64,000 nt of DNA. Source: Sindora glabra. Lineage: Eukaryota; Streptophyta; Magnoliopsida; Fabales; Fabaceae. The position numbers and the translations under genes are program-made. The number at the start of each line of letters is the position of its first letter. Positions within the stretch are counted from its first letter, which is position 1. Below are positions 24,301-35,960 of the stretch, piece by piece. A model generated the notes under the pieces. It had not been told where the DNA came from. It ran no database searches and was given only the letters and a program-made list of their open reading frames with translations. The stretch spans positions 1,803,001 to 1,867,000 of the forward strand of contig CM035236.1 in NCBI GenBank assembly GCA_020226215.1, written 5' to 3'.

Positions 24301-25330
24301 AAGGTTTATGTTAAGGAAAGAGAAATATAATTATATGTGTATGCGGAAAACCTCTATTTTGAAACTCAATAGTATACATTACTGAAAAATAAAAATAGTT
24401 AGGTTAATAAAGTTAAATCATAGAACTATTAACAAGAAAAAATAACAAAATTCAAATAAAATGCATCATATAAATGTACTTGCTATTACTTTACCAAAAA
24501 AAAAAAACACCTAGTCAAATCTTGTATCATGTATCACAACTTAATCTTAAATACTTTACAAATCAAGTCACAACAATTAAAAAGTTTCAAACTAAGAGTA
24601 TTAATGATTCTAGTGATCTTTAGCCAATTTGGATTGCATGTAAATGTCAAAATTATATTAGGATATTCAACCCATCTATATATAGTCATTACATCATGAT
24701 AATTTTGCATCATATATCTCACAGCACCAATGAAACTTAATGGAAGAATTATTCTTCTACATCTAGAAGCTACATTAGTTTCACCATGTTGGAGAGCTTC
24801 ATTGAAACCACTATATATATCTCCTTTAAGGTTTCATTGGTGATTCCTTATATATCTAATTCTTCCCACTTCAATTGTCATATATGCATTAATAATAAAT
24901 TGTTGTAATAACTTCTTTAATTCATCAATACAAAAAATTCACTGAAATGATTTTAGATAAGCTCGCATTGTTATAATAACAAAAAATTCTCACATTGATA
25001 AAGTTTTTCTCATCTTAGATAAGCTCATAAATGGTTCACGATGTTCCACATTAATTCTGTATCCATCTTTAGCATAAAGAAAGATAAAAGGATATTACAA
25101 TGCTAAATGTAAAGGATGTGGCTCACTTATACATTGAACCCTACCAAGTCTACTTCCTATTATTATATCTCGTTTATCATAATTGATATTGCCAATATAA
25201 GATTGATTACCTCACTAGCAAACGGAGTGTTATAGTTACATCCATCCTTATTTTTGCTACTAATTAATCTTAATCTAAATTTAGCGAAATGATTTTATTC
25301 ATATCTATCTCTGGCCATTTAAAATGATTA
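21360..25330 (-). pseudogene. Helitron RepHel (Rep/PIF1-like helicase) remnant
   Basis: Minus-strand readings, from 5' to 3': SRLGRVQCISEPHPLHLALQ (~25160-25100) of the Helitron-like N-terminal region; IILPLSFIGAVRYMMQNYHD (~24750-24690); FTCNPNWLKI (~24640); and FQNRGFPHTHI (~24350), the Rep region with its H-x-H. FHLPNQQYLV (~23740) and IKEASSWGLGQYLRKL (~23330-23285) come next. The PIF1-like helicase segments are ASNGIAFILLPNG (~22660-22620), DETPMVHKHCFEALDKTFRDIL (~22500-22440), IIIFGGDFQ (~22390), and at the C-terminal end SINKSQGQ and VVVSRVRSRNGLKF (~21560-21440). In living elements this protein nicks, unwinds and transfers single-stranded DNA. Stops and frame changes throughout mark it as dead. 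Confidence 0.85.
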
Positions 25331-25654
25331 AACCAAAGGTTTAATTTGATCAAGCATGTTTTTCAATTTTTCAACTAAAGTTGGATCAATATTATTATTG
25401 ATAGCATCAATACCACAAACATGAATAAGAGAATTTGTTAGATAATAAAAGTAAAAAAAATTTATTCAGATATAAAGAATTAATATTAACTTAAATTTAA
25501 TTATGCTTAATTTGAATCCATATATATTAAGCATAACCTAAGAATTTGATAAATTTAAGCATAACTTAAGAATTTGATAAAAAAAATATAGATTATTAAC
25601 TTCTATATATGAATGTGAAAGTTAACAATTTTATATGTGAATGGAAATTAACTG

Positions 25655-26010
25655 AAATTACCATAAATTTTGCACTTTTACACTAAATCTACACTCTTTA
25701 TTTTCATTTCATCTAATGACGACAAAAACATCCAAATTAAAAGTATAACATACAATTAATGGTAATAACCCTTTATTTTGAAACATGCAATTAATGATGA
25801 AAGAAAAATATTATCCAAGTCATTTAATAACTCTCCCTTTTTTGTACTTAAATTTTTAATTCTTCTTTCTTAATTTTTTAATGTTTTCTTTTATATACTA
25901 AATAATAAAATAAATTTTTATATTTTTATTAGTTTTCTAAAGATATTTAGTTGGTAATGCCAATAAGATAATCAATTAAAAACTCAACCTTCTATATTTT
26001 AATTAGTTTA
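25655..26010. repeat. Left arm of an inverted repeat pair
   Basis: This stretch starts GAAATTACCATAAATTTT and is an imperfect inverted copy of 29395-29700. Shared blocks include ACCATAAATTTT, CACTTTTACACT, TTTATCTAATG-like, CATTTAATnACTCT, TTCTTCTTTCTT, ATGTTTTCT and TTTTAATTAGTTTAA, with indels between them. It lies directly 5' of the Helitron A coding remnant, so it may be the Helitron 5' non-coding region. Confidence 0.6.
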
Positions 26011-26365
26011 ACTTAAAACAAAAATATATTTTTTTAAGCTTCGACCCCTTTTATATATCAAGAAAATATAAAAATATTTTGTAGTATCATTATTCTATTT
26101 AGTCCATTGGTTAGAATAAAGCATTATTCTTACTTATTTATGTTTTTTAGCACTATTTTTTAGTTTATCTATTTTATTCTAATTTCAAAGGTTTGTTTAA
26201 AAAAGGTTGATTTTTTTCTCATTAATTGCATAGGAAAAATGTTTTACTTTTTATTTTTTGTCTCACTTTTTTTTAGTATTTTGAATACATAAAAAAATTG
26301 ATGATAAAAATAGCACTTTGTTTATTCAATTAAATAAATATAATAAAGACGTTGACAAGGATATT
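26011..26365. other. AT-rich DNA, nothing recognised
   Basis: Short stretch between the left inverted arm and the Gypsy-type LTR start. No signals beyond AT-rich runs. Confidence 0.4.
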
Positions 26366-28871
26366 TGTTATAACTTGGAGTAATATTTAAAATTTTATTA
26401 TTATAAATGCCTAAAATATTTATTTTAATTGATGAGAATAGTTAAAATCATATTAATTTGGCTAAGATTTTATTTTAAAAATTTAATCAAAGATTTTTAT
26501 GATGAAATTCTCATAAATTGAAAATATTTTAGGAAGTGTGAGGGCAATCATTTGTGAAAATATACACATGAATTCCAATAAATGATTTTCCTTAAAACCA
26601 TAGAAATTTTCTAATATACTTATTTTTTAGAGCTTATAAATTTATTATACTAATATAAAAACTTATTAGGAAAAAAAGAGGACACTTAAAGGAGATAATT
26701 TTTTACAATCGTGGCTAAGATTAAATTGTATGAGATTGATAAGTGAAATGTAAACCTAAGATTAAATGAATTGCAACGTGCTAAATCAAAATCCAAGACT
26801 TTATTTTGTTTTCCCTTATTTCATTTTCTCCTAATCTCATCCATTTCCTCCCACCTTTTCTCTCATTTTCCCTCTCTTTCTTATTTATCTTTCTTTTCCC
26901 CTTTCTTTCGCACTCTAGCGACTCCTTTTAGCTACACCATTGCATCGGAGTAGTTCTTCATCAGGTTATCGACCACTACAATAAGAAGAGCTGCTTGGAG
27001 TAGCAAGAGATAACAATAACTAGCCTATTTGGCTTTTCCTTTTAGCTAACATTTTAATATGCTCTTGCCTGATAAAGCTTTGGAAGGTATCTAAGAGAAA
27101 GGTGAGTTAATCTATATCATGAATCTTTGACATTTTTAGTATTTTAAGTTTGATCTTAGAAAATCCTTAAAATGTGAGATATGATTTCTTTGAAATAGAA
27201 TTAAAAAAATATTAAAAATAAGTGTATAGTTTCATATATTATTATGATCATAACATCTTTAAAGTATAAAGTTATAATATTTTAATCATTTTATACTTGA
27301 TTCAAAAACCCTAATTTATGAAAATTTTTAATTTTTTTATAATAATTTTAAAAATATAAGAAAATAATGATCTAAAATGATAAAGTAATATAAATGGAGC
27401 CTTTTTATAGCATCATATATTATTATTTCTACTTGTATAAGTTCAAATAAAAAAATTACTATATAATGACATATTTTGATTTCATGAGTTAACACTAAAA
27501 AAAAGGAAATTAATGATCTAATGTGTTAGAATATTATGATTTAGATTTAGGATTGTAATATTTGGAAAAAAAATAAGTAATATCAATATATTCATAATTT
27601 ATTATTGTAAATAGTGAAATAAGCAGAAAAGGAAAATATGAAAATGGAATGCTCAAGGATTCTTGGAATGAATAGATATTACCAAGTGTATATCTATCCC
27701 TAAATACTATTTTCTTAAATATAATATTTATTATTTATTTTACATAAAAATCATGTATTTGAATAATTATGAGCTTAATGAATATAATTAGGCTCCTTTG
27801 TACATAAGAATATAGGAAGTGTGATTTTGATTATTTCTTGTTATGCTTGATATTATGATACTTCTGGTGCAACATTTATCTTTTGTTAAAGATTATTGGT
27901 TATCTCATTATGAATCATGCAGTGAAGGCATCATACTAGCTATTACTCAATTTTTATGTAAATGTATACTTTAATAAAGATTATATTGATATTGAAATGT
28001 GAGTGTATGTGCACGTGCGAGCTTTTAAATTTTTGTACAATGAATAAGAATGATTTATGGTAATGAATTAATTATTTTGTATTGTGATAGAATTATGAAT
28101 ATGATGTTATAAATTATAAAATCGTATAATATATATATGATGTGAAGTAATTTGTATTGTTGTTATGAAATTATGTCAACTACAATTTGAAATGTGATAT
28201 AAGAAAGAATTGAATTATAACCAATGTCAGAGTCCATAATGCCTATCTTCACTAAATGACTATAATGTTAGAAAGTCATGAGACATGAAATAATATAAGA
28301 AGCTTGTACATAATTATCTTCACTAAATGGTCAGAGTGTCAAAAGTTCATAGGTTCTCTTCACTATTTATGAGGATAAAAAATGAGGGTATAAAGGAGGG
28401 AACTTGAAAGTTATATGGTAGATGTATGTAATTAATTGCTTGTTATATGATATTGTGAACGTATGATTAGTCATGAATGAATTCTTAAGATTGATTGAAT
28501 GTAAAATTATGAATTATGGATAGATGTGTGTGAAATAATATAATTAGAACCCTTACTTCTTTTGTATTGTTGAATTGATTCCTATTTGGCATTATAATTG
28601 AATTATGTGATTATGGAATTATGAAGGGCATTTTTTTGGGTTCTATGACCTTTATGTGTGTGAAACTATTGATATAGGTATAAGTATAAAAATGTGAATA
28701 TTAAATTTTTAAATAAAATAAAATTGTTAAGTATAAGTGCTAGTAAATCACTTGGTGATTATTTTAGAAAAGTGCTTGAATTAAATGTATTCAGCTATTA
28801 ATAATATATATATATACATACATATATATATATATATACATACATATATATACATATATACATATATATAT

Positions 28872-28920
<49 letters not shown>

Positions 28921-29230
28921 GTTTATAAAACTCAATCATTTCATTTTTTTTATACATTTTTAGGAACTAACTTAAGAATATCAAGTTGCATAACTTAAGC
29001 ATGAGTCTAAGGCAATCAAAGAAGAACTTGACAAGTAAGATTATGTTAAGACTAAATTTAAGAATTTAAGATAGGAAATATAATATTCATGTAATGATGT
29101 ATTGAATTGTTTATTTGTATATATATTCTACACTGTTGTTAAGTTACATGAAATGCAAGTTTAAGAATATAAGATATATGACCCTACGAAAGTACCCAAA
29201 TATAAAAGCTCGAAAATAAAGGAAAATTTA
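26366..29230 (+). mobile_element. Gypsy-type LTR fragment (right boundary uncertain)
   Basis: TGTTATAACTTGGAGTAATATTTAAA at 26366 resembles the start of plant Gypsy LTRs, and the long AT-rich, non-coding text that follows has the usual character. It includes a CT-rich tract at 26800-26920 followed by GGTGAGTTAATC at ~27100, and many regularly spaced ATGATTATG-like words. An AT/AC microsatellite lies at 28805-28918. I could not find a convincing CA end or target duplication. The right boundary is placed where this character fades. Confidence 0.4.
28805..28918 (+). repeat. Compound (AT)n/(ACAT)n microsatellite
   Basis: About 110 bases of alternating AT runs interrupted by regularly placed ACATAC steps. 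An unstable simple-sequence region. Confidence 0.95.
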
Positions 29231-29394
29231 TCCATTTTTCTTTAAAACTTAAAATGAAATTGAGTCATTATGAAAATAAATTTCCTTCAAGTAAAATTTA
29301 TATAGTTAGCATTAATGCTGATATAAATTAGATAATAAATTTCATGCTAATCACGATAAAATTTAAGTCATGATAGTATTTTTCATTTTCCATT

Positions 29395-29700
29395 AAACTA
29401 ATTAAAGTGTAAAATTTTTAGTTTTTTATTATCTTACTTTACTGCATAAATATCATTAAAAAATTAGTAAAAACTATTTTTAATTCAATATAGGAGAAAA
29501 CATAAGAAAAGAAAGAAGAAAAAAGGTAGAAAATTAAGGATACAAGGGAAAGAGTAATTAAATGTGTTTGACAATATTTCTCTCTTATCATTAAATGCAT
29601 GTTCCACTTATGAATTAAATGTCTTTATAGCCATTAGATAAAATTAAAATAAAGGATGTAAATTAAGTGTAAAAGTGTAAAATTTATGGTAATATCAATT
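29395..29700. repeat. Right arm of an inverted repeat pair
   Basis: Imperfect reverse-complement copy of 25655-26010. Together the arms frame about 4 kb. This arm may be terminal inverted repeat of one element, or the 5' part of a second Helitron in the opposite orientation to Helitron A. No reliable target duplication was found outside the arms. Confidence 0.6.
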
Positions 29701-29809
29701 GATCTCTCTCACTTCTTCTCTTTTTTATGTTATATCCAAAATCATTATAAATTAATATATGGAGAATTATTCATTGCTCTATTCATTCCTTTTTAAATGT
29801 TGTTTAGAT

Positions 29810-30731
29810 GGCATTTAGTTTGTGAAATCAAACATTCCCAGGAATTCTAATATTCCTACAAATATGATTATCAAGAATTTAATTCTTGGGAATATAATAT
29901 TTTCATGTTTAATTCAATTAGAAATATTTCTAAGAATGCTAAAATATCATATTTTAATTATTTTAAATATTTTTAAAAATATTATTTAATAATTAAAAAT
30001 ATTTTCATTAAAAATTAAGCAATTACAAATAGTGGATTAATGATAGTCATCGATGTTAGATAATGACAATAATAGTGACATATAATAGTCATTAATAATA
30101 AATAGTAATTGATAGTGGTTATATGGTAGGTAATGGTTGGCAATAATTACCAAAAATTAATGGTGCCAAAAATTAATGGTGGCCAATAGTAGTGATAAAA
30201 AATGGATGATAACTAGTAATTATTGAAAATAGGCAGTAATTGGAGGTAGTTACCTGTAATGGGTTATGGTTGATAGTAGTCGCTAGTAATGAGAAATGAC
30301 TACTAATGATTATCAATAATAGATAGTGGTAAACGGCGATCACAAATAATAGGTGGTAATTAATAACAGTCATAAAAATTAAATGACAGTGACTAACCAT
30401 GGGCAATTGTGGATGATGGTCATTGGCAATAAATGATGGTAAATAGTGATCATTAGTAATGGTTGGTAACTAGTAGTGGTTATAGCGACGAATGGTGATA
30501 GACGATGGTTAATCATGATAAGTGGTTTAATCTAAATGTTCTTATGTCATAGGAATATAGGATATTCACCTCTTCCATGAAAATATTTTCATGAAATATT
30601 GGGCTAAAAATATTCTTAGAAATATTCATAATTTTTGAAATATTTTTTTAAAATTTGAATTAAATATGAGAATATCTCATTCCCTTAAAACATTCATAGG
30701 AATGTGAGAAAGATTCTGCATGTCAAATGCC
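29810..30731. mobile_element. MITE-like element with TIRs and an internal purine-pyrimidine tract
   Basis: The left end GGCATTTAGTTTGTGAAATC and the right end, read in reverse, GGCATTTGACATGCAGAATC share a terminal GGCATTT. After it come matching ATTCCYA...AATTC and AATATTTCTAAGAAT blocks, so the two ends are inverted repeats of about 120 bases. The centre (30040-30530) is a GTGGTAAT-rich tract. I could not identify a target duplication, so the superfamily is open (hAT or PIF-type). Confidence 0.5.
30040..30530 (+). repeat. Degenerate TGGTAAT/GATAGT-rich minisatellite
   Basis: About 490 bases built from imperfect words such as GGTAATGGT, GATAGTGGTAA, AATAGTGATCA and ACTAGTAATTA, with C nearly absent from the plus strand in long parts. 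It is strand-asymmetric and lies in the centre of the MITE-like element. Confidence 0.6.
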
Positions 30732-30745
30732 ACTTTAAAGTTATG

Positions 30746-31564
30746 GTATGTTTGATTAGATGGAATGGCAATGAAAATAGAAATATGAAAGGGAATTGGA
30801 ATGGAATAGAATAAAAAGACTATTTCATAATTTTGTTTAGTACAATAAGGAATGAAATAGACATTACATTTCATTTTTATGTTTGGTATAATAAAATTTT
30901 AATAAAATAGAATGGAAAAAAAACTATCAATGACAATAATATCCTTAAATTGAAAATAAAAGAAAGTGCAAAATTAGTATATTTTTAACATAAAAATGAT
31001 AACATTATTTTTATTTATTTATAATTTTTTATATTTAAACATATAGATGATATGCATTAAATTAATTAATTTATGTATATATATCAAATTATTAAAATAA
31101 ATTTAGTTTAAAATTATGTTGTATTCAATTAAAAAATATTAATAGATATTTATATTCATTCATACTATAATTGTAGCATTATTTAAAATATATATTATTA
31201 AAAGAAAATGTCGATGACATGATGTATATTTTATATTGATTAATATTGTACATTGTTAAAAAATTAAATATAATATATTTGATAAAGAGTTTGAAATAAT
31301 TTTTTAATTTGAAATATTTTCTCATTTACAAGAAAAGTAATAAAAATTTTGAAAAATATGAAAGGCTCTAACTACATTATTATATAAAAAATGATAATTT
31401 TAAAATTTTAAAAATTTAATAAGAATTATATTATAAAAAGTTGAATCTAAAAATGAGAAACCACTCTCTGGTGAAAGAGAATTTCCATTTCATAATACTT
31501 ATTAAACACATTTTTAAATTATTTTCTTAGTCATTTCCATTTCATTTCATTCAACTAAATGCAC
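30746..31564. mobile_element. Second MITE-like element with GTATGTTTGATTAGATGGAATG ends
   Basis: The left end GTATGTTTGATTAGATGG and the right end in reverse GTGCATTTAGTTGAATGAA are related, and both are followed by AATGGAAATG-like words. The GTTTGATTAGATGGAATGG-type end is common in plant MITEs. No clear target duplication. It abuts the first MITE with only 14 bases between. Confidence 0.45.
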
Positions 31565-33400
31565 TTTTATTGTATAATAATTAAAAAAAGTAATAAATAA
31601 TTTTAATTTCAAGAAAGATGAATTGTAATTTTTTAATATATTCTTTACTAAAAGTTAATCAATAAATAAAATTATTAAATATTTATTTAGATGGTAGAGA
31701 TAATATTTGAAATCATACAATAAATGTAATTTTAATTTCCTAAAATGACAGATAAATAAAAATATTTTTTAAAATGATATTTTAAAAAGAATAAAAGGGG
31801 TATTTATTTTATTTAATTGGAGAGTAAGGAGAATTGATTTTGGACACGTAATATGTCCAAATTCACAGTTTTTATGCTTTTCTCACTATTATCATTTTGT
31901 GTGAAAAATTAGAGATATGGCTGATTTGCTGGACCAGCATTAATTGGCAGAAATAGAATTGTAATATATACATCGAGCAACGGACAAAGTGGTCACCGCA
32001 GTCCCTATTTGCAGCGGCGGGTCTCTGTTTACACAAGGCTGGCCTCCTAATTTTGAAGGCACATAGTGTTTCTATAAAAATAGTTGAAAACAACATATAA
32101 ATAGCTAAAAATACATATGTACGTACAACTCCAACAAAATTTGTTAAGACGAAAATGATTATTAAGTTCAAAAATAACAAAAATTAGAAGTCTACATAAG
32201 TAAGGCTATTCGTACAATTTTTAATTTAATTTGAAAGTTCAATTGTATTAAAAGTTGGGGATCAGGCTGTAGTTTATCCTCTCTTCTTATACCATTAATT
32301 TGGATGGTTAGCAAACTCCCGGCCATTTTTTTTCTTTTCCATTGTGTTTGCTTCTCAGAAAAACAAAGTAGGGACATAAGCTGCGCCAAGTCACGTAAAA
32401 AAATCTTATTATCAATAAAAAAATTTAAAAAATTAAAAATTATATTTAGTATATTAAAATAAATTTTTGGATTCTCCATCGATTGTAACTAATTTCGAAG
32501 TCAAACAAGTGGTTAGTCTGTGAATACTCCCAGAATCTTGGAAGCACACTGGTAATTTCCCTACAACTTTCCACTCAAGTTTTATCGTAATCATAATTAC
32601 GTCGTCATTATCATTTTACTTTGAAAATATAAAGATTGCCCGTGTCTCGCGCAATGACCGATCATTCCTAACTTTGACATATTACTTGGGTCGGTTCTCT
32701 CTTTACTGATACAATCAGACGGTGGCAATTACCTAAGCATGCCCTGGGTCGCGGATAAATAAATTAATGGGTTGTGTTACAGGGAGGTTTTATTTCGAAT
32801 ATTTTTATTATTCAATTATTTTTAATATATTAAAAATTACATTTTTAATTTAAATTTAAATTTATTTTATTTTAAAAAAAATAATTTAATAATAAAAATA
32901 TTCAACTTTTAAAAAATAAACTTTCTCGTAATACTATTTTAAATTAATAAGAAAAATGGCAATAAACAAGTAAGTTGCGTTGGTTATATCAGTTGCCCTA
33001 AACACGAGTCTCGCACGCCGACAGGACTCAAGTCAACGCATATCATCAAATCATAAAACTCCCAAATTTGCTGTCTTTAATTACTGCATCTAATCCTAAT
33101 CATGAGGATGCGTATATACTCTGTGCAACTTTAATTTAATTAATTATTTTTATAATCGAAATTAATTAGGTTGATTGAGCTTCCACGTATCCTTATTTCT
33201 TTGTCTGGAATTGGAAGACTATGTGGAGGAGACAAATCCAACGAAAGCTACCCTTGGTTCTCAAAGTCTTCCATTTTAATTCCAACATGAAAGCTAAATT
33301 TTCTACGCACTGACGGCTGCTTGAAAAAGCCATCCATCTTTTAATAATATTTTGATTGGAGGATACATGCAGCAAGTAAAACAAAACAAACCTATAATTT
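31565..33400. other. Intergenic DNA; one less AT-rich spot at 31960-32060
   Basis: AT-rich DNA apart from a short stretch near 31980-32060 (GTGGTCACCGCAGTCC, GCGGCGGGTCTC) and another near 32640-32760. Minus-strand open frames at 31872-32479 and 33193-33384 show no recognised domain and are not called as genes. Confidence 0.4.
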
Positions 33401-35960
33401 CTTTGTGTTCTCCTCTTAGCAAAATATATATATATATATATATTTTCTTTATGTTCTCCACTTATTTACTATGCACTTTTATTTTACTCACTGTTTTTAC
33501 TTAAAATTACAGAGAGAGAGAGAGAGATGGGTTCATCTATCTTTTCTACCCAAATCCATGTGTTTCTCACTCGGCCAAGTTTGAAATTGAAGCACTCCTA
33601 AAATTTCTTTCTTTCCATATTTTCCACAAAGGTCGTTGCCTTTTTGGTAAGGGCACTTGAATAAGATTTATCCAGCCCAAGCCCAAGCCCAAATCCAAGT
33701 CCATCTTCTTTGACTTGTGCCTTTCCTCTTCCACTGCGCGTCATCTTCACGTGTATTTAGTAGCCAAAAAGAGAGTCTCTGTTCAAAATTACTTCACCAA
33801 GAACCCAAGTTAGCTACTTTCCGCTTCAAAATTTGGTGTATATGATAGGAATTAAGTATTATCCTTTTCCTTTTTCACCAAATATAATTAGGAATTAGTT
33901 AAATTTGAATGAATTGGAACCCTATTAAATATCTTTTTCTGTTTCCACTTTACAGGAAAGTTGGCATTTGAATTATATATCTTCCAATTAATAGGAGACC
34001 GAAATTTATATTTTTAACTCAGAAGGAACCAAACACTATTAGTAAAAAAAAAAAAAAAGGAAGATATGTACATTTAAGCGTAATAAAATATCACATTCTT
34101 TTACGCAACTGTTTATGCTCTAGCTGAGAATACATCTAATTGTTATACTTGTATATACGTAAAAAAAAAATAATTCGCTTGAGTAGATCCTCCAAAAAAG
34201 AAGAATTTCATTCTGTGTCTCCATCATTCCAACTGGAACTGGGATGCCACAAAATGCTTATTATTAAGACCAAGAGGATTTGTCACTATAAGATGGAAAA
34301 TTGGTGACGGTGGCAGAAGCATAAGCCCAAGTTTAATCGTGGGTCGTAGATAGTTGAAAAAAAAAATTGCAATAAGGTGGCCCAACCTTATGATGACAAA
34401 ATACCAAAAAAGATCAAAAGATCAGAAGATCAATAGAAGGTGGATGCCGTGGAGATGCAGGGCGTCGATTCTCATATCTCTCGCATGCTGAGTGAAACAT
34501 CCCCTCCTATTTCTGTCCCCCAAAACAAAAAATATTTATATATATATATCCATCCTTATTACGCAATACTTGACCACTGCAGGTGTACTTCGTTAGAAAG
34601 AGAAAAACAAAGCCCCCCTGAAAAGTGAAAGTGGCTGTCTCTTCGGTGTTGTTTAAATCCCAAGCCTTGAGAGAACCCAACTTAAGATCACGGACGCCGC
34701 CACTATATCGCCGTTAAAAACCAATGCACTCGTTGATTGCGAGAATGCTATTCATGCTATTTAACACAATTAGCCCTCGGTTTGGGTTTATGAAAAAATA
34801 AAATAAAAATTGAAAGTAAACAAGCGAAAAGATATAAAAATAAATATTTTAGGGTTGGAATAATATGAAAATTTTGAGGTCAAAATAAAAGTAAATTTAA
34901 AAATGCACCTTGGGATTTATCAAAATATATTTTATCAAATAAGTTTAAAAAAAGTTGAAAACTTTGTGTAAGTCCCGTTAAACAATTTTTTTGTTAGCAA
35001 CAAGATTTAATTTGTTGTTTGATAATTTATTTTTTATTTTTTTTACTCCTCTATCAAATTAAATAAAAATTAATGTTATTATCGTTTTCTTTATACTAAT
35101 TCTCTGTACTTCTAAACATAAAATATATGTTTTCACATTCTATTTTTCATTTTTTATTCTTTCTGAACATTACAATAAAAGTATTGCCCCATTAACCACA
35201 TCTATAAGATAAGCTTGACTTGGTGTCTCTATCAAAACCATAGCTTTTCTCAAAATTTTTTACCTCTTTTACAAGTAAATATAAGTCCAATACTTTTGTG
35301 CTGGGTGTAAAATAATACTGGATAACGATTACTTTTTCAGTCACACTCCGCTGTGAAATATTAGCTTTTACTCTCAGTCTCACGCCTTAAAAGCGATGGA
35401 AAATTACATCCAATTTGAACATAGGTTAAGCAATTTTATAATACCAATCTCTTGTAATATCACCTATTCACTTCACTCAGCTGCTTGGATAAGAAGAAAT
35501 GAAATGAAAGCAAAATGATCACAAGAACGAACAGAGTCAGTGAAAAAATATATAAAAATAATGAAAATAAGTAGTTGTTAACTTAGGATGAATGAAGGAA
35601 ATAGAGGCTTCTCTATAAAGTCAAAGGAGAAAATCATCAAGTAAATAGTTTGGACGAGGTTGAAATTGTGAAAAAAGAAAAAATAGGTATAATTATTTGA
35701 TAAAATGCAAAATTACAAATGTGAAATTACTGAATTTGAATAAAAGATGTAATTTTTTTTAATAACTACAATATTATTCATTAAAACAATTGTCAGATGT
35801 GAAACTAGTGAGTGCATATATTAAAATAGTATATTATTTGTGGCATTCTCTTCTGCCCTAGCTAATTTGTAATTTGTCTTTTGATCAGTATTATTGCTGG
35901 AAGTAAAATTAGCTTTTTATCATACCCTTTGGCAAGTTGGTCATGTCTTCAGAGAGGCTA
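33401..35960. other. Intergenic DNA with small simple repeats, nothing recognised
   Basis: Contains an (AT)n run at 33427-33443, a GA run at 33512-33526 and A-runs near 34046 and 34162. A moderately GC-rich patch at 34240-34760 has no domain in any frame. The open frames here (34440-34628, 35192-35383) are weak. Confidence 0.4.

Larger units (their letters stand above)
21175..26010 (-). mobile_element. Decayed autonomous-type Helitron (Helitron A)
   Basis: On the minus strand the 3' end reads as an imperfect hairpin (plus 21203-21185, GCCTATGCAATGCACGGGC), then TTCAAA and the terminal CTAA at 21178-21175. The next base is T, as expected for A^T insertion. Upstream, across about 4 kb, are remnants of the RepHel protein in the correct order. 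The 5' end (TC...) is not resolved; the arm at 25655-26010 is the best candidate for the 5' non-coding part. Stops and frameshifts are frequent, so the element is inactive. Confidence 0.75.

Noticed and set aside
26366..29578. Solo LTR ending at 29573 with an ATATT duplication
   Set aside because: The proposed end falls inside the right inverted arm, where similarity to the left arm runs through without a break, so 29573 cannot be an element boundary.
31872..32479. Two minus-strand open frames as a small gene
   Set aside because: No domain, no codon bias, and hydrophobic residues expected from T-rich DNA. Left as intergenic.
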